The position numbers and the translations under genes were made by a program. Under the pieces are notes generated by a model, which worked only from the letters and a program-made list of their open reading frames with translations, ran no database searches and was not told where the DNA came from. Below are positions 24,943 through 32,089 of a stretch of DNA of 64,000 nt, piece after piece. The stretch is from Streptomyces hyaluromycini (lineage in GTDB: Bacteria; Actinomycetota; Actinomycetes; Streptomycetales; Streptomycetaceae). The DNA lies in NCBI RefSeq assembly GCF_002217755.1, contig NZ_BCFL01000022.1, positions 372,001-436,000 of the forward strand. The letters run 5' to 3'. The number at the start of each line of letters is the position of its first letter. The stretch's first letter is position 1.

Positions 24943-24986
24943 CCAGCAGAAATCAAGGGATCACGTTCGGTTGAGATACGGCTTCT
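24943..24986. repeat. Right copy of the perfect 44-bp inverted repeat
   Basis: Reverse complement of 18669-18712 with no mismatch. It forms the right end of the 23337-24986 element and ends only 12 bp before the ATG of the GNAT gene. Confidence 0.85.
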
Positions 24987-24998
24987 GAGACTGCGTCC

Positions 24999-25469
24999 AT
25001 GGACATATCTCTGCGCCGGCTAGAGGACAGTGACCTGCCGGTCTTCTGGCAGCAGTTGACGGATCCCGAGTTGCAGCGGATGGCAGCGGTGACCAGGAAG
25101 TATCACTATGACCGTGGCCACTTCGACCAGCACTGGGCGAAGGTGCGCTCGGACCCGTCCGTGATCTTGCGGACCGTTCTTGCCGACGGCGTTGTAGCAG
25201 GGCATGCCGCTGTCTTCGGCCCGCCGCAGGAGCGTGAGGTCACGTATGTCATCGGGCGAGCTCTTTGGGGTCAGGGCATTGCCACCATCGTCCTTGCCGA
25301 ACTGATCGAGCTGGAACCCGTCCGGCCGCTCCACGCCGACGCCGCCGCTGACAATGCCGGCTCCATCAGTGTGCTGCAGAAGTGTGGCTTCGTCGTCACG
25401 GGGAAAAGCCGGTGCTTCGCCCGGGCTCGTGACGAGGAGATCGACCTGGTGCACTTGACGCTGAGCTGA
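24999..25469 (+). CDS. GNAT-family N-acetyltransferase
   Basis: A 156-residue acetyltransferase of the RimJ/RimL-like GNAT type: start DISLRRLEDSDLPVFWQQL, acetyl-CoA binding loop EVTYVIGRALWGQGIATIVL (about 80-99; R/Q-x-x-G-x-G/A variant), and ADAAADNAGSISVLQKCGF (about 109-127) typical of motif B. It transfers acetyl to an amine of a protein or small molecule. The start codon lies 12 bp from an IS end and no good ribosome site is left (GAGACTGCGTCC), so its native promoter was displaced; expression may depend on the IS. Confidence 0.88.
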   Translation: MDISLRRLEDSDLPVFWQQLTDPELQRMAAVTRKYHYDRGHFDQHWAKVRSDPSVILRTVLADGVVAGHAAVFGPPQEREVTYVIGRALWGQGIATIVLAELIELEPVRPLHADAAADNAGSISVLQKCGFVVTGKSRCFARARDEEIDLVHLTLS

Positions 25470-25660
25470 GCACGGTGCGGCAGTCTGGTCGGGGCGCCGC
25501 GGCAGGCCCTGTCGACACCGGACTCCGTGAATGCCCGGCAGCCGTTGCGGCTGCCGGGCAGCGGAAGGCCGACCGCCACGACCAGGCGGGGTTTGGCGTC
25601 GATGACGACCTGCGGGTTCGTCGAGTACCGGTAGTTCTTGCTGACTGCATCAGCGGCCGG
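25470..25660 (-). pseudogene. IS5-type (DDE_Tnp_4) transposase fragment
   Basis: The minus strand reads DAVSKNYRYSTNPQVVIDAK, then PRLVVAVGLPLPGSRNGCRA and FTESGVDRAC, a conserved central segment of the same DDE_Tnp_4 transposase group as the remnant at 5.3 kb. The catalytic N-terminal Asp and the C-terminus are missing. A 12-bp-stem hairpin at 25532-25560 lies inside this coding remnant and is probably not a terminator. Confidence 0.7.
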
Positions 25661-25868
25661 CGTCGGCAGAGGCGCTCCGCAAGGAGCCACACGTCCGAGG
25701 GGAGAGATCAAGGGCGTTGGCTGCGCAGGTGCGCGGCCGGATAGAAGAAGCGGAAGAAGGTGCGGATCCGGGAGAAGCCGGGCGGGATGAGGGCACGTCC
25801 TGCTGCGGGAGGAGCAGCCTTCCCCTTATCGAGTGGCACGTGCATCGTCGTCCTGCAAGCATCTGCGG

Positions 25869-26654
25869 ATGCTCACACTCGCCGATGATCTTGGGCATCT
25901 TTCCTACGTCGTTGCCGGCGACGGACCGCCCGTCGTACTCGTGCATGCCGGCGTCGCCGACCACCGTATGTGGGATGGGGTTGTGCCCGACCTGACAGAA
26001 CGACACACTGTCGTTCGCTACGACTTGCGCGGCTTCGGTGAATCCGCGCCACCGAGCGGCCCGTTCAGGGAGACTGACGATCTGCGGCGTCTCCTGGACC
26101 ACCTCGGCCACGAACGTGTTCGGCTTGTCGGCGCGTCCTGGGGCGGCCGCGTGGCCGTGGACTTCAGTATCGCTCACCCGGGCCGGGTGCACTCGCTTGT
26201 GCTGCTTGCCCCTCCACAGCCGGGATATGACTGGTCTGCGGAAATGGTCGCGTACGACGAGGCGGAAACGGCGGCCCTGGCATCCGGCGACCTGGATGCC
26301 GCCGTCCGTATCAACCTGGACATGTGGCTGCGCGGGCCGGCTCGAAGGTGGGAGGACGTCGCCGCTGGACTGGCCGACCGACTCCGCGGCCCTCTGCGAA
26401 CGTCGTTGGTGAACCAGGGGGTCGTTGCGGAGTATTCCCAGGGCGCCACGAAGGGCGACGTCTCCGCCATCTCCGTCCCCACACTGGTCGGAATCGGCAA
26501 GCTCGACGTCGCCGACTTCCAGGACATCGGCCGGCGCTACGCCTCATTGATCCCTGATGCCGCCCTGGTCGAGTTCGCCACCGCTGCCCACCTCATCGCG
26601 CTGGACGCGCCGACCGAACTCACCGCGCTACTGGGCCCGTTTCTCGCCCGCTAG
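25869..26654 (+). CDS. Alpha/beta-hydrolase
   Basis: A 261-residue alpha/beta-hydrolase: VVLVHAGVADHRMWD (about 23-37, oxyanion region), VRYDLRGFGESA, nucleophile elbow GASWGG (Ser near 92), Asp near 214 in GKLDVADF, and His in TAAHLIALD near 243. The catalytic triad is therefore visible. Length and the DLRGFGESAPP pattern match 3-oxoadipate-enol-lactonase-like hydrolases, but substrate cannot be assigned. The ATG at 25869 starts the conserved domain directly; an ATG-like codon 36 bp upstream adds an unlikely tail. The upstream 200 bp contain no gene. Confidence 0.88.
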   Translation: MLTLADDLGHLSYVVAGDGPPVVLVHAGVADHRMWDGVVPDLTERHTVVRYDLRGFGESAPPSGPFRETDDLRRLLDHLGHERVRLVGASWGGRVAVDFSIAHPGRVHSLVLLAPPQPGYDWSAEMVAYDEAETAALASGDLDAAVRINLDMWLRGPARRWEDVAAGLADRLRGPLRTSLVNQGVVAEYSQGATKGDVSAISVPTLVGIGKLDVADFQDIGRRYASLIPDAALVEFATAAHLIALDAPTELTALLGPFLAR

Positions 26655-26685
26655 CGACATGACCGCGTCGATTCGCCGGGTTGTT

Positions 26686-26811
26686 CAAGCCGCGGTTCTG
26701 AGGCGGCGTCGGCCCCAGCGGCTGCCCTGCTTGCCCCGGACGCGGGCGCGTTCCTTGCGCTCGCCGGCCAGGACGTCGCGGTGGCGGGAGTTGGCGATGG
26801 TGAACTGCCAT
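26686..26811 (-). other. Coding-like C-terminal remnant, unknown family
   Basis: A minus-strand frame ending at TGA (26686-26688) reads QFTIANSRHRDVLAGERKE, then RARVRGKQGSRWGRRRLRTA. This is a basic, protein-like tail resembling the ends of mobile-element proteins. No start or upstream domain is seen. The following 190 bp to 27000 hold nothing else recognisable. Confidence 0.35.
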
Positions 26812-27000
26812 GGATTCGGTATATCCGGCTCGCCGACGACTCCCGGGCGGCAGGCAGACCGGGCTGCACGACGCGTTCGCCCACTGCCGTCGGTTCTTCA
26901 GTTGCAGGAATCAGGGGTGCTCCTCCTGCCTCTGGGCCCTGTCCGGTGGCCCGGCGTTGTTTTGTGTTCCGGGTGCTGGTGGGCAGGAGAAGAGCCGGGG

Positions 27001-28206
27001 TCAGTTCACGATTGCCGGGCTGAGCGCGCGTGTGGCTGCGAAGGCCGTCCACGGTGCGCGGTCGACGACCAGGCGGCGCAGCGTGCGCACCTGGCGCGGA
27101 GCGTTCCAGCCGAGTACGCCGACCACACTCCCGCGGTGCCCGTAGGCGGCGGCGAAGCGGCCTTCCGACGGGTCGCCGTGGACGATCCGCATCTCCGCGT
27201 CCGGCGGGAAGATCCCGTACGCCTGGATCCTGGTGTCGTACTGATCGGTCCAGAAGTAGGGCACGGGAGCGAACGGGGCGGCGTCGCCGAGCAGGTTGCC
27301 TGCCGCGGCCATGGCCTGTTCGGTGGCGTTCATCCGGTGCTCCAGCCGCATACGGGTGCCGAAGTGCGCATGGGGCCAGGAGGCGACATCGCCGGCGGCG
27401 TAGATCCCGGGTGCCGCCCGGCAGTTCGCGTCGCACTCCACCCCGTCTCCCAGCCGCAGGCCCGAACCCTCCAGCCAGCCGGTCGCAGGCTTGGCACCGA
27501 GGGCCAGGACGACGACGTCGGCCGGCAGCGTGGTGCCATCGTCGAGTTCCACTCCGGTCACCCGGCCGCCGGCCCGGCGCAGCCTGCGCAGCGTTACTCC
27601 GCACCGCAGGCGGGTTCCGTGGTCCCTGTGCAACTCGGCGACGAGCGCACCGATCCGGTCCCCGAACGCGCGCTGCATTGGGACCGGCCTCGGCTCGATC
27701 ACGGTCACCTCCAGGCTCATGGCCCGGGCGGCCGCGGCCACCTCGGTGCCGAGGAATCCGGCACCGGCCACGACCACCCGGGGCCCGCCCAGCAGCGCGG
27801 CACGCAGAGCGATCGCGTCGTCGAGCGTGCGCAGGAGATGGACTCCGGCCAGATCGCTGCCGGGCAGGCGCCGTGGGGTCACACCGGTGGCGATGACCAG
27901 CGCGTCGAAGCCGACGCTCGTGCCGTTGGCCAGGCGCACCCGGCGGCCCGGGATGTCCAGGGCGGTGGCGCGTTGTCCGAGCCGCAGGTCGGCCCGCAGC
28001 CGCGCGAGATCCGGCAGGGAGCGCAGGGCGGCCCGTTCGGGCTCCCAGGCGCCGGTCAGGATCTGCTTGGACAGCGGCGGACGGTCGTACGGCGGACGGG
28101 ACTCCGCACCGATCACGGTGAGGTGACCGTCCCAGCCGCGGCGGCGGAGGGTCTCGGCCGCGGTCAGGCCGGCGGCCGAGGCTCCCACGACGGCTATCCG
28201 CTTCAC
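27001..28206 (-). CDS. NAD(P)H:ferredoxin reductase (FAD), P450 redox partner
   Basis: A 401-residue flavoprotein of the putidaredoxin-reductase type: FAD motif IAVVGASAAGLTAAETLRR (about 4-22), PPYDRPPLSKQIL (about 37-49), ATGVTPRRLPG, NAD motif VVVAGAGFLGTEVAAAAR (about 145-162), and GIYAAGDVASWPH (about 267-279). It moves electrons from NAD(P)H to a small ferredoxin. It starts with GTG overlapping the ferredoxin stop (GTGA), so the two are translationally coupled. The third partner, a P450 just upstream, is truncated; this reductase may now serve other P450s or be useless. Confidence 0.92.
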   Translation of the reverse strand: MKRIAVVGASAAGLTAAETLRRRGWDGHLTVIGAESRPPYDRPPLSKQILTGAWEPERAALRSLPDLARLRADLRLGQRATALDIPGRRVRLANGTSVGFDALVIATGVTPRRLPGSDLAGVHLLRTLDDAIALRAALLGGPRVVVAGAGFLGTEVAAAARAMSLEVTVIEPRPVPMQRAFGDRIGALVAELHRDHGTRLRCGVTLRRLRRAGGRVTGVELDDGTTLPADVVVLALGAKPATGWLEGSGLRLGDGVECDANCRAAPGIYAAGDVASWPHAHFGTRMRLEHRMNATEQAMAAAGNLLGDAAPFAPVPYFWTDQYDTRIQAYGIFPPDAEMRIVHGDPSEGRFAAAYGHRGSVVGVLGWNAPRQVRTLRRLVVDRAPWTAFAATRALSPAIVN

Positions 28207-28412
28207 TGCTCGTCCCCCTGTTCCTCCAGCCAGATCGCCTGGGCCGGGCAGAGGGCGACGGCCTGCCGGACATCGTCTGCCAGGTGCTCGGACGGGGTCT
28301 CGGCGAGGAGTACGACGATGCCGTTCTCCTCGCGCTGGTCGAACACCTCCGGTGCGCTCAGCACGCACTGCCCGGAGGCCACACACCTGTTCTGGTCGAT
28401 GATCACCTTCAT
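28203..28412 (-). CDS. 3Fe-4S-type ferredoxin
   Basis: A 69-residue ferredoxin: MKVIIDQNRCVASGQC, a lone later Cys in VALCPAQAIWLEE. The Cys spacing C-x5-C...C-P (Ala/Ser at the second position) fits the 3Fe-4S ferredoxins that feed Streptomyces P450s. AGGAGG is present before the ATG. It is encoded between the truncated P450 (35 bp upstream) and its reductase. Confidence 0.9.
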   Translation of the reverse strand: MKVIIDQNRCVASGQCVLSAPEVFDQREENGIVVLLAETPSEHLADDVRQAVALCPAQAIWLEEQGDEQ

Positions 28413-28447
28413 CGGATCCTCCTTTCCTGCACGGCACTTGGCCGCAC

Positions 28448-29013
28448 TCACCAAGTGACGGGCAGCTCGTAGACGCCGTAGACGTTTCCGTCGTGCTTGA
28501 ACGGGATCTCGTCGGGATCCACGGCGAGCTTCAACGTGGGGATGCGGCGGTACAGGGTGCTGTAGACGACCTGCAGCTCCACCCGGGCCAGCGGCTGGCC
28601 CAGGCACTGGTGGACGCCGAAGCCGAAGGCCACGTGGTGGCGGGGGTTGCGGCCGATGTCCAGCAGGTCCGGGACGGGGAAGGCGTCGGGATCGCGGTTC
28701 GCGGCGTCGTTGGAGAGGACGACGCCCTCGCCGGTGCGGATGGTCACGCCGCCGACCTCGATGTCCGCCAGGGCCACCCGGCGCCGTCCGCTGTGCACGA
28801 TGGTGAGGTGGCGCAGGAGTTCCTCGACCGCCGAGGCGACCACCTTCGGGTCCTCGCTCTCGCGCAGCCGGTCCAGCTGGTCCGGGTTCTGCAGCAGGGC
28901 CAGGGTGCCCAGCGCGATCATGTTCGCCGTGGTCTCGTGCCCAGCGGTCAGCAGCAGCATCCCCATGCCGGCCGCTTCACGCCGGGAGAGCTCACCGGCC
29001 CTGACCCGCCCGG
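28448..29013 (-). pseudogene. Cytochrome P450, N-terminal half missing
   Basis: Only the C-terminal ~185 residues remain: RAGELSRREAAGMGMLLL, I-helix TAGHETTANMIALG, K-helix VEELLRH (ExxR), and haem loop FGFGVHQCLGQPLARVEL with the Cys ligand, ending YGVYELPVTW. The sequence before about 29013 is unrelated, so roughly 210 residues including substrate-recognition helices are gone. The fragment resembles CYP105-type P450s, which typically sit before a ferredoxin as here. It cannot hold haem properly. Confidence 0.85.
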
Positions 29014-29085
29014 ACGCATACGTTCTGTAGACCCTCAGGGGTTCTGGTCACAACCAAGGCGCCACGGCGGCGCCGGAGGAAGGCG

Positions 29086-29541
29086 ATGACCGTGACCTGT
29101 ACCTACTCCCCGGACGCGCGCCCGCGGCAGGGCCCGGCTCGCGGTCCGTCGGCATCCGTCGGCACATGGATCCGGGCGCACGGCCCGGAAGCCGCCGGAG
29201 CAGCCCGCAAGATCACCAAGGAGCTCCTGACTCGGTGGAGCGTCGCCGAGGATGCGGCCGTCTCGGTCCTTGTGACCGTCTCCGAACTCGTCACCAACGC
29301 CGTGGAGCATGCCCGGCCCCCGGTGAACTTCGGACTGAGCCGGGACCCCGGCACCCAGCGAGTCCACATCGAGGTGTCCGACGGAGGCCCTGCCGCCATG
29401 GACGGCGACTGGGCAGCCGGCTGCACCCCCGACGAGCACGGCCGCGGACTGGACATCGTCGACCGGCTCACCGCCGCGCACGGCGACCGTGCGGAACCCG
29501 GGCGCGCCGTGCACTGGGCCGACGTCACCGGCGTGCCCTGA
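29086..29541 (+). CDS. Anti-sigma-factor-like ATP-binding protein (HATPase_c_2)
   Basis: A 151-residue protein with the GHKL ATPase fold used by RsbW-like serine kinases and stand-alone Streptomyces regulators: N-box SELVTNAVEHA (about 64-74), G1 box VSDGGP, and G2 region DEHGRGLDIVDRL. The N-terminal ~30 residues are disordered. Such proteins bind ATP and phosphorylate or sequester partner proteins such as sigma factors or anti-anti-sigma factors. No partner gene is adjacent. GGAGGAAGGCG precedes the ATG. Confidence 0.85.
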   Translation: MTVTCTYSPDARPRQGPARGPSASVGTWIRAHGPEAAGAARKITKELLTRWSVAEDAAVSVLVTVSELVTNAVEHARPPVNFGLSRDPGTQRVHIEVSDGGPAAMDGDWAAGCTPDEHGRGLDIVDRLTAAHGDRAEPGRAVHWADVTGVP

Positions 29542-29598
29542 CCCGACATCGGGCACCGCAGGCCCCGCAGCACCCCGGAAGACCGTCCCCGCGAGGGT

Positions 29599-30753
29599 TT
29601 ACCCGCCGTGCTCCGCGAGTGTGACCTTCCGGCCCGTGCGCGCCGCCTCTCGGATCCGTTCCAGCATGGCGTGCCGCCGGACGGCGTGCCGGAAGTCGGG
29701 AACGCCGTCCTCGTCCGGTGCAAGGCTCCCGGTGGCCTGGTCGCGCAGAAGCGCGTACTCGTGAGCGACGCCGCAGGCGGGCTCGGCGGATCGGTCGGCC
29801 CATTGCGTCAGTGAGCGCTGATAGCGGGCGGGCACCGGGAGTTCGGTCAACGCGTCTTCGTCTCCCCGGGCTCCGTACAGCCGCGTCCCCCCGTACCACC
29901 ACTGTTCCAGGCCGGCCTTGACGACGAGATCACCCTCCGTGCCGTTGATCTCCCAGTGAAACGCAGTGGCGCGGGACGTCCCACCGCGGAAGTGCAGCGC
30001 GGCAACGGCCCCCGACTCCAGCACACCGGTGACGGCGATCTGGTCCTCCGCGCTCTTGGCCGCGACCGCCCTGCTCGTGACGTGGGTGACCTCCGGGCGC
30101 AGGTTCTCGATGAGAGCCGACACCTCGCGGAACTCCCCGAGCACCATGGTCAGCGCGTCGACCGAGTGCCCGAAGGGGATCGTCAGCAGTGTGGCGCCGC
30201 TCGTGACGTCCAGCACGTACGCGTAGTCGTCGTCGTAAGTGGCGCCCCCGATCCAGCCCGACCCGAGCATGTCGGTCGACAGCACCCGCCCCACATAACC
30301 GTCGGCGACCAGGTCCCGCAGATACCGAAGCGGCGGAGCCGACCGGGCCTGCAGGCCGACAGCCGTGAGCACACCCTTGCGCCGCGCGAGATCAGCCAGC
30401 TCTTCGGCCTGCGCGAGGTCGGCACCGAGCGGCCATTCGCTGAACACCATCTTCCCCGCTTCCAGCGCGGGTCGGATGAGTTCCAGGTGATGCGGCACCT
30501 TCACCGTCACGACCACGAGATCGACTTCGTCACTGCGGGCCAGTTCCTCCGCACTGCCGAAGGCCAACGGCACCGCGTACTTCTTGCCGGCCGCACGCGC
30601 CGACTCGGCGGTGCCGGCGCTCAAGGCCCGCAACTCGTAGCCGTCGAGCCCGGCCAGCGCCGGCACATGGGCGGTCGCCGCCCACCCGCCGCGCGCGCTC
30701 AGCCCCACGACACCGACACGAATCAGCTCCCGACGAGGGGAAGTGGACATCAT
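29599..30753 (-). CDS. Gfo/Idh/MocA-family oxidoreductase
   Basis: A 384-residue NAD(P)-dependent oxidoreductase: VGVVGLSARGGWAATAHVPA near the N-terminus (dinucleotide site, with Ser-Ala variant of GxGxxG), VDLVVVTVKVPHHLELIRPA, then FSEWPLGADLAQAEEL, where EWP stands where EKP with the catalytic Lys is usual. The C-terminal domain begins near 130. The Lys to Trp change suggests altered or weak dehydrogenase chemistry, as also seen in galactose-80-like regulators of this family. Two adjacent ATG codons are possible starts; the first was taken. Its upstream region faces the ArsR-type gene end. Confidence 0.85.
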   Translation of the reverse strand: MMSTSPRRELIRVGVVGLSARGGWAATAHVPALAGLDGYELRALSAGTAESARAAGKKYAVPLAFGSAEELARSDEVDLVVVTVKVPHHLELIRPALEAGKMVFSEWPLGADLAQAEELADLARRKGVLTAVGLQARSAPPLRYLRDLVADGYVGRVLSTDMLGSGWIGGATYDDDYAYVLDVTSGATLLTIPFGHSVDALTMVLGEFREVSALIENLRPEVTHVTSRAVAAKSAEDQIAVTGVLESGAVAALHFRGGTSRATAFHWEINGTEGDLVVKAGLEQWWYGGTRLYGARGDEDALTELPVPARYQRSLTQWADRSAEPACGVAHEYALLRDQATGSLAPDEDGVPDFRHAVRRHAMLERIREAARTGRKVTLAEHGG

Positions 30754-30884
30754 GTGCACCCCAGCGTTCGCGACCGCCTGCTCTCTCACCACAGAACGTT
30801 CCATCGCCCTGGAGGGCACGGCCTGAGCAGCACGTTCAGCTGCATGTCGGTGGTTCGCCGGCAGAGCGCGCGGCGGCCGGCGGT

Positions 30885-31979
30885 CTATCGCAACAGGGCC
30901 TCCAGCAGATCGGTGCCGAGGCGCGCGCTGGTGGCGAGGTCGAGTTCGTAGCGTACGTACCGTCCTCGGCGGTGGGTGACGAGCAGTCCGGCCTTCTTGA
31001 GCACTGCCAGTTGCCGGGACACCTCGGGCGCGGTGAGCTGCCAGTAGGCGGCGAGTTCGCCTGTCGTGTGCGGGCCGCGGGCCAGGGTGCGGCACAGGCG
31101 GAGGCGTACCGGGTGGGCGAGTGCGTCGAGGCGGCGCCGGACCACTTCGGGTGCCGCGGGGTGGTCGAGGCCGGGCCGGGCGGCGGGGTACTGGACGACG
31201 GGATGCCAGCCGGGCGAGAAGACGATCGTCAGGTGGGGGCGGCCGAAGTCGCTGGGGACGAAAGTGAGGCCGGTCTCGGCGGTGGTGCTGGTACTGACGT
31301 CCTGGAGTTTGTCGATGACGATGCGCCGCCGCCGGTGTGCCGTGTCGAGGGTGATGGCGCTGGAGACGGCTGCCAGGGTCTGCTCCGGGCCGTGCCGGCT
31401 CAGCAGGTCGGACTTCTGGCGGGCGTCGGCGGCGAGGTGATGCCGGGCGCGCTGCCAGGTGTCGGCGAAGAACGCCTCCTCGCAGTCGTCAAGGAGCCTG
31501 CGCACCCAGGCGCGCACGGCAGGCGGGTCCGCCAGCAGCCGCTCCGCGAAGGCCGCCTGCCGTGGCCCGCCGGCTCGGGCCACGTCCAGGGCACGCTCCC
31601 GGGCCGCCCGGTCGGTGAGCGGCGATGGGGGTGCCTCGAACGCGGACGCTGTGGCGCGCTGGGAGGTGAGTGCCGCGGTGGCGTACGCCTCGTCCGAGAT
31701 GCGGTCCACCGCGTCCAGCTCGTCGGCCAGCGTCGCGCCGGGGCGGCCGGGCAGGAGGAAGTCCGCGCGGGCGGACCTCCACAGGGCCTCCGCGTCGAGC
31801 AGTCGGTCGGCGAGACCTGACGGGAGCGAAGAGAGGGTGGCTGTGGCCCAACCGAGCAGCTCCGGGTGGTGGTTGGGCTCGGCCAGAACGTGCAGCATCG
31901 CGGTCAGCTCGGCCAGCGGTGAGGGTGCGAAGCGGATCTGCTCGGGCGGCAGTCCCGTGATGTCGATGGTCACGCTCAT
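30885..31979 (-). CDS. ArsR/winged-helix transcriptional regulator with long N-terminal domain
   Basis: A 364-residue protein. The C-terminal ~95 residues are an ArsR-type winged helix: RRLDALAHPVRLRLCRTLAR, HTTGELAAYWQLTAPEVSRQ, LAVLKKAGLLVTHRRGRYV. The first ~260 residues (PEQIRFAPSPLAELTAMLHV) match the DUF5937-like domain found before this helix in actinobacteria, presumably a ligand sensor. It is divergent from the MFS gene at 32090 with only about 110 bp between, so it most likely controls that transporter and itself. Confidence 0.85.
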   Translation of the reverse strand: MSVTIDITGLPPEQIRFAPSPLAELTAMLHVLAEPNHHPELLGWATATLSSLPSGLADRLLDAEALWRSARADFLLPGRPGATLADELDAVDRISDEAYATAALTSQRATASAFEAPPSPLTDRAARERALDVARAGGPRQAAFAERLLADPPAVRAWVRRLLDDCEEAFFADTWQRARHHLAADARQKSDLLSRHGPEQTLAAVSSAITLDTAHRRRRIVIDKLQDVSTSTTAETGLTFVPSDFGRPHLTIVFSPGWHPVVQYPAARPGLDHPAAPEVVRRRLDALAHPVRLRLCRTLARGPHTTGELAAYWQLTAPEVSRQLAVLKKAGLLVTHRRGRYVRYELDLATSARLGTDLLEALLR

Positions 31980-32089
31980 GGCCTCATCGTCGCAGCCGGA
32001 GGCGGGCGGCCCGGCCGGGCGGGAAGCGGATTGGCGCTGATCGTCAATCCACGTGCCCGGCCGTGCAACCGGCGGGGATCGTGACGGCC

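Larger units (their letters stand above)
23337..24986 (+). mobile_element. IS5-type element with convergent transposase and companion ORF
   Basis: The left end AGAAGCCGTAGCCCAACC at 23337 and the inverted right end AGAAGCCGTATCTCAACC ending at 24986 form imperfect terminal repeats. Inside are a transposase on the plus strand and a frameshifted companion ORF on the minus strand, overlapping tail to tail. No clear target duplication was found, and the right 44 bp equal the solitary end at 18669, so one side may derive from another copy of the element. Confidence 0.6.

Noticed and set aside
18666..24989. Tn3-type transposon because of ~40-bp inverted repeats and 5-bp direct repeats
   Set aside because: No Tn3 transposase or resolvase, ends do not start GGGG, and the CTGAG overlaps the repeat itself; IS5-type ends explain it better.
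25532..25560. 12-bp-stem hairpin as a terminator of the GNAT gene
   Set aside because: It falls inside the conserved LPGSRNGC segment of a transposase remnant, so it is more likely a by-product of coding sequence.
26651..28273. Long minus-strand frame of 540 codons
   Set aside because: Arg/Pro/Gly-rich shadow of the ferredoxin-reductase gene in another frame; no domain.
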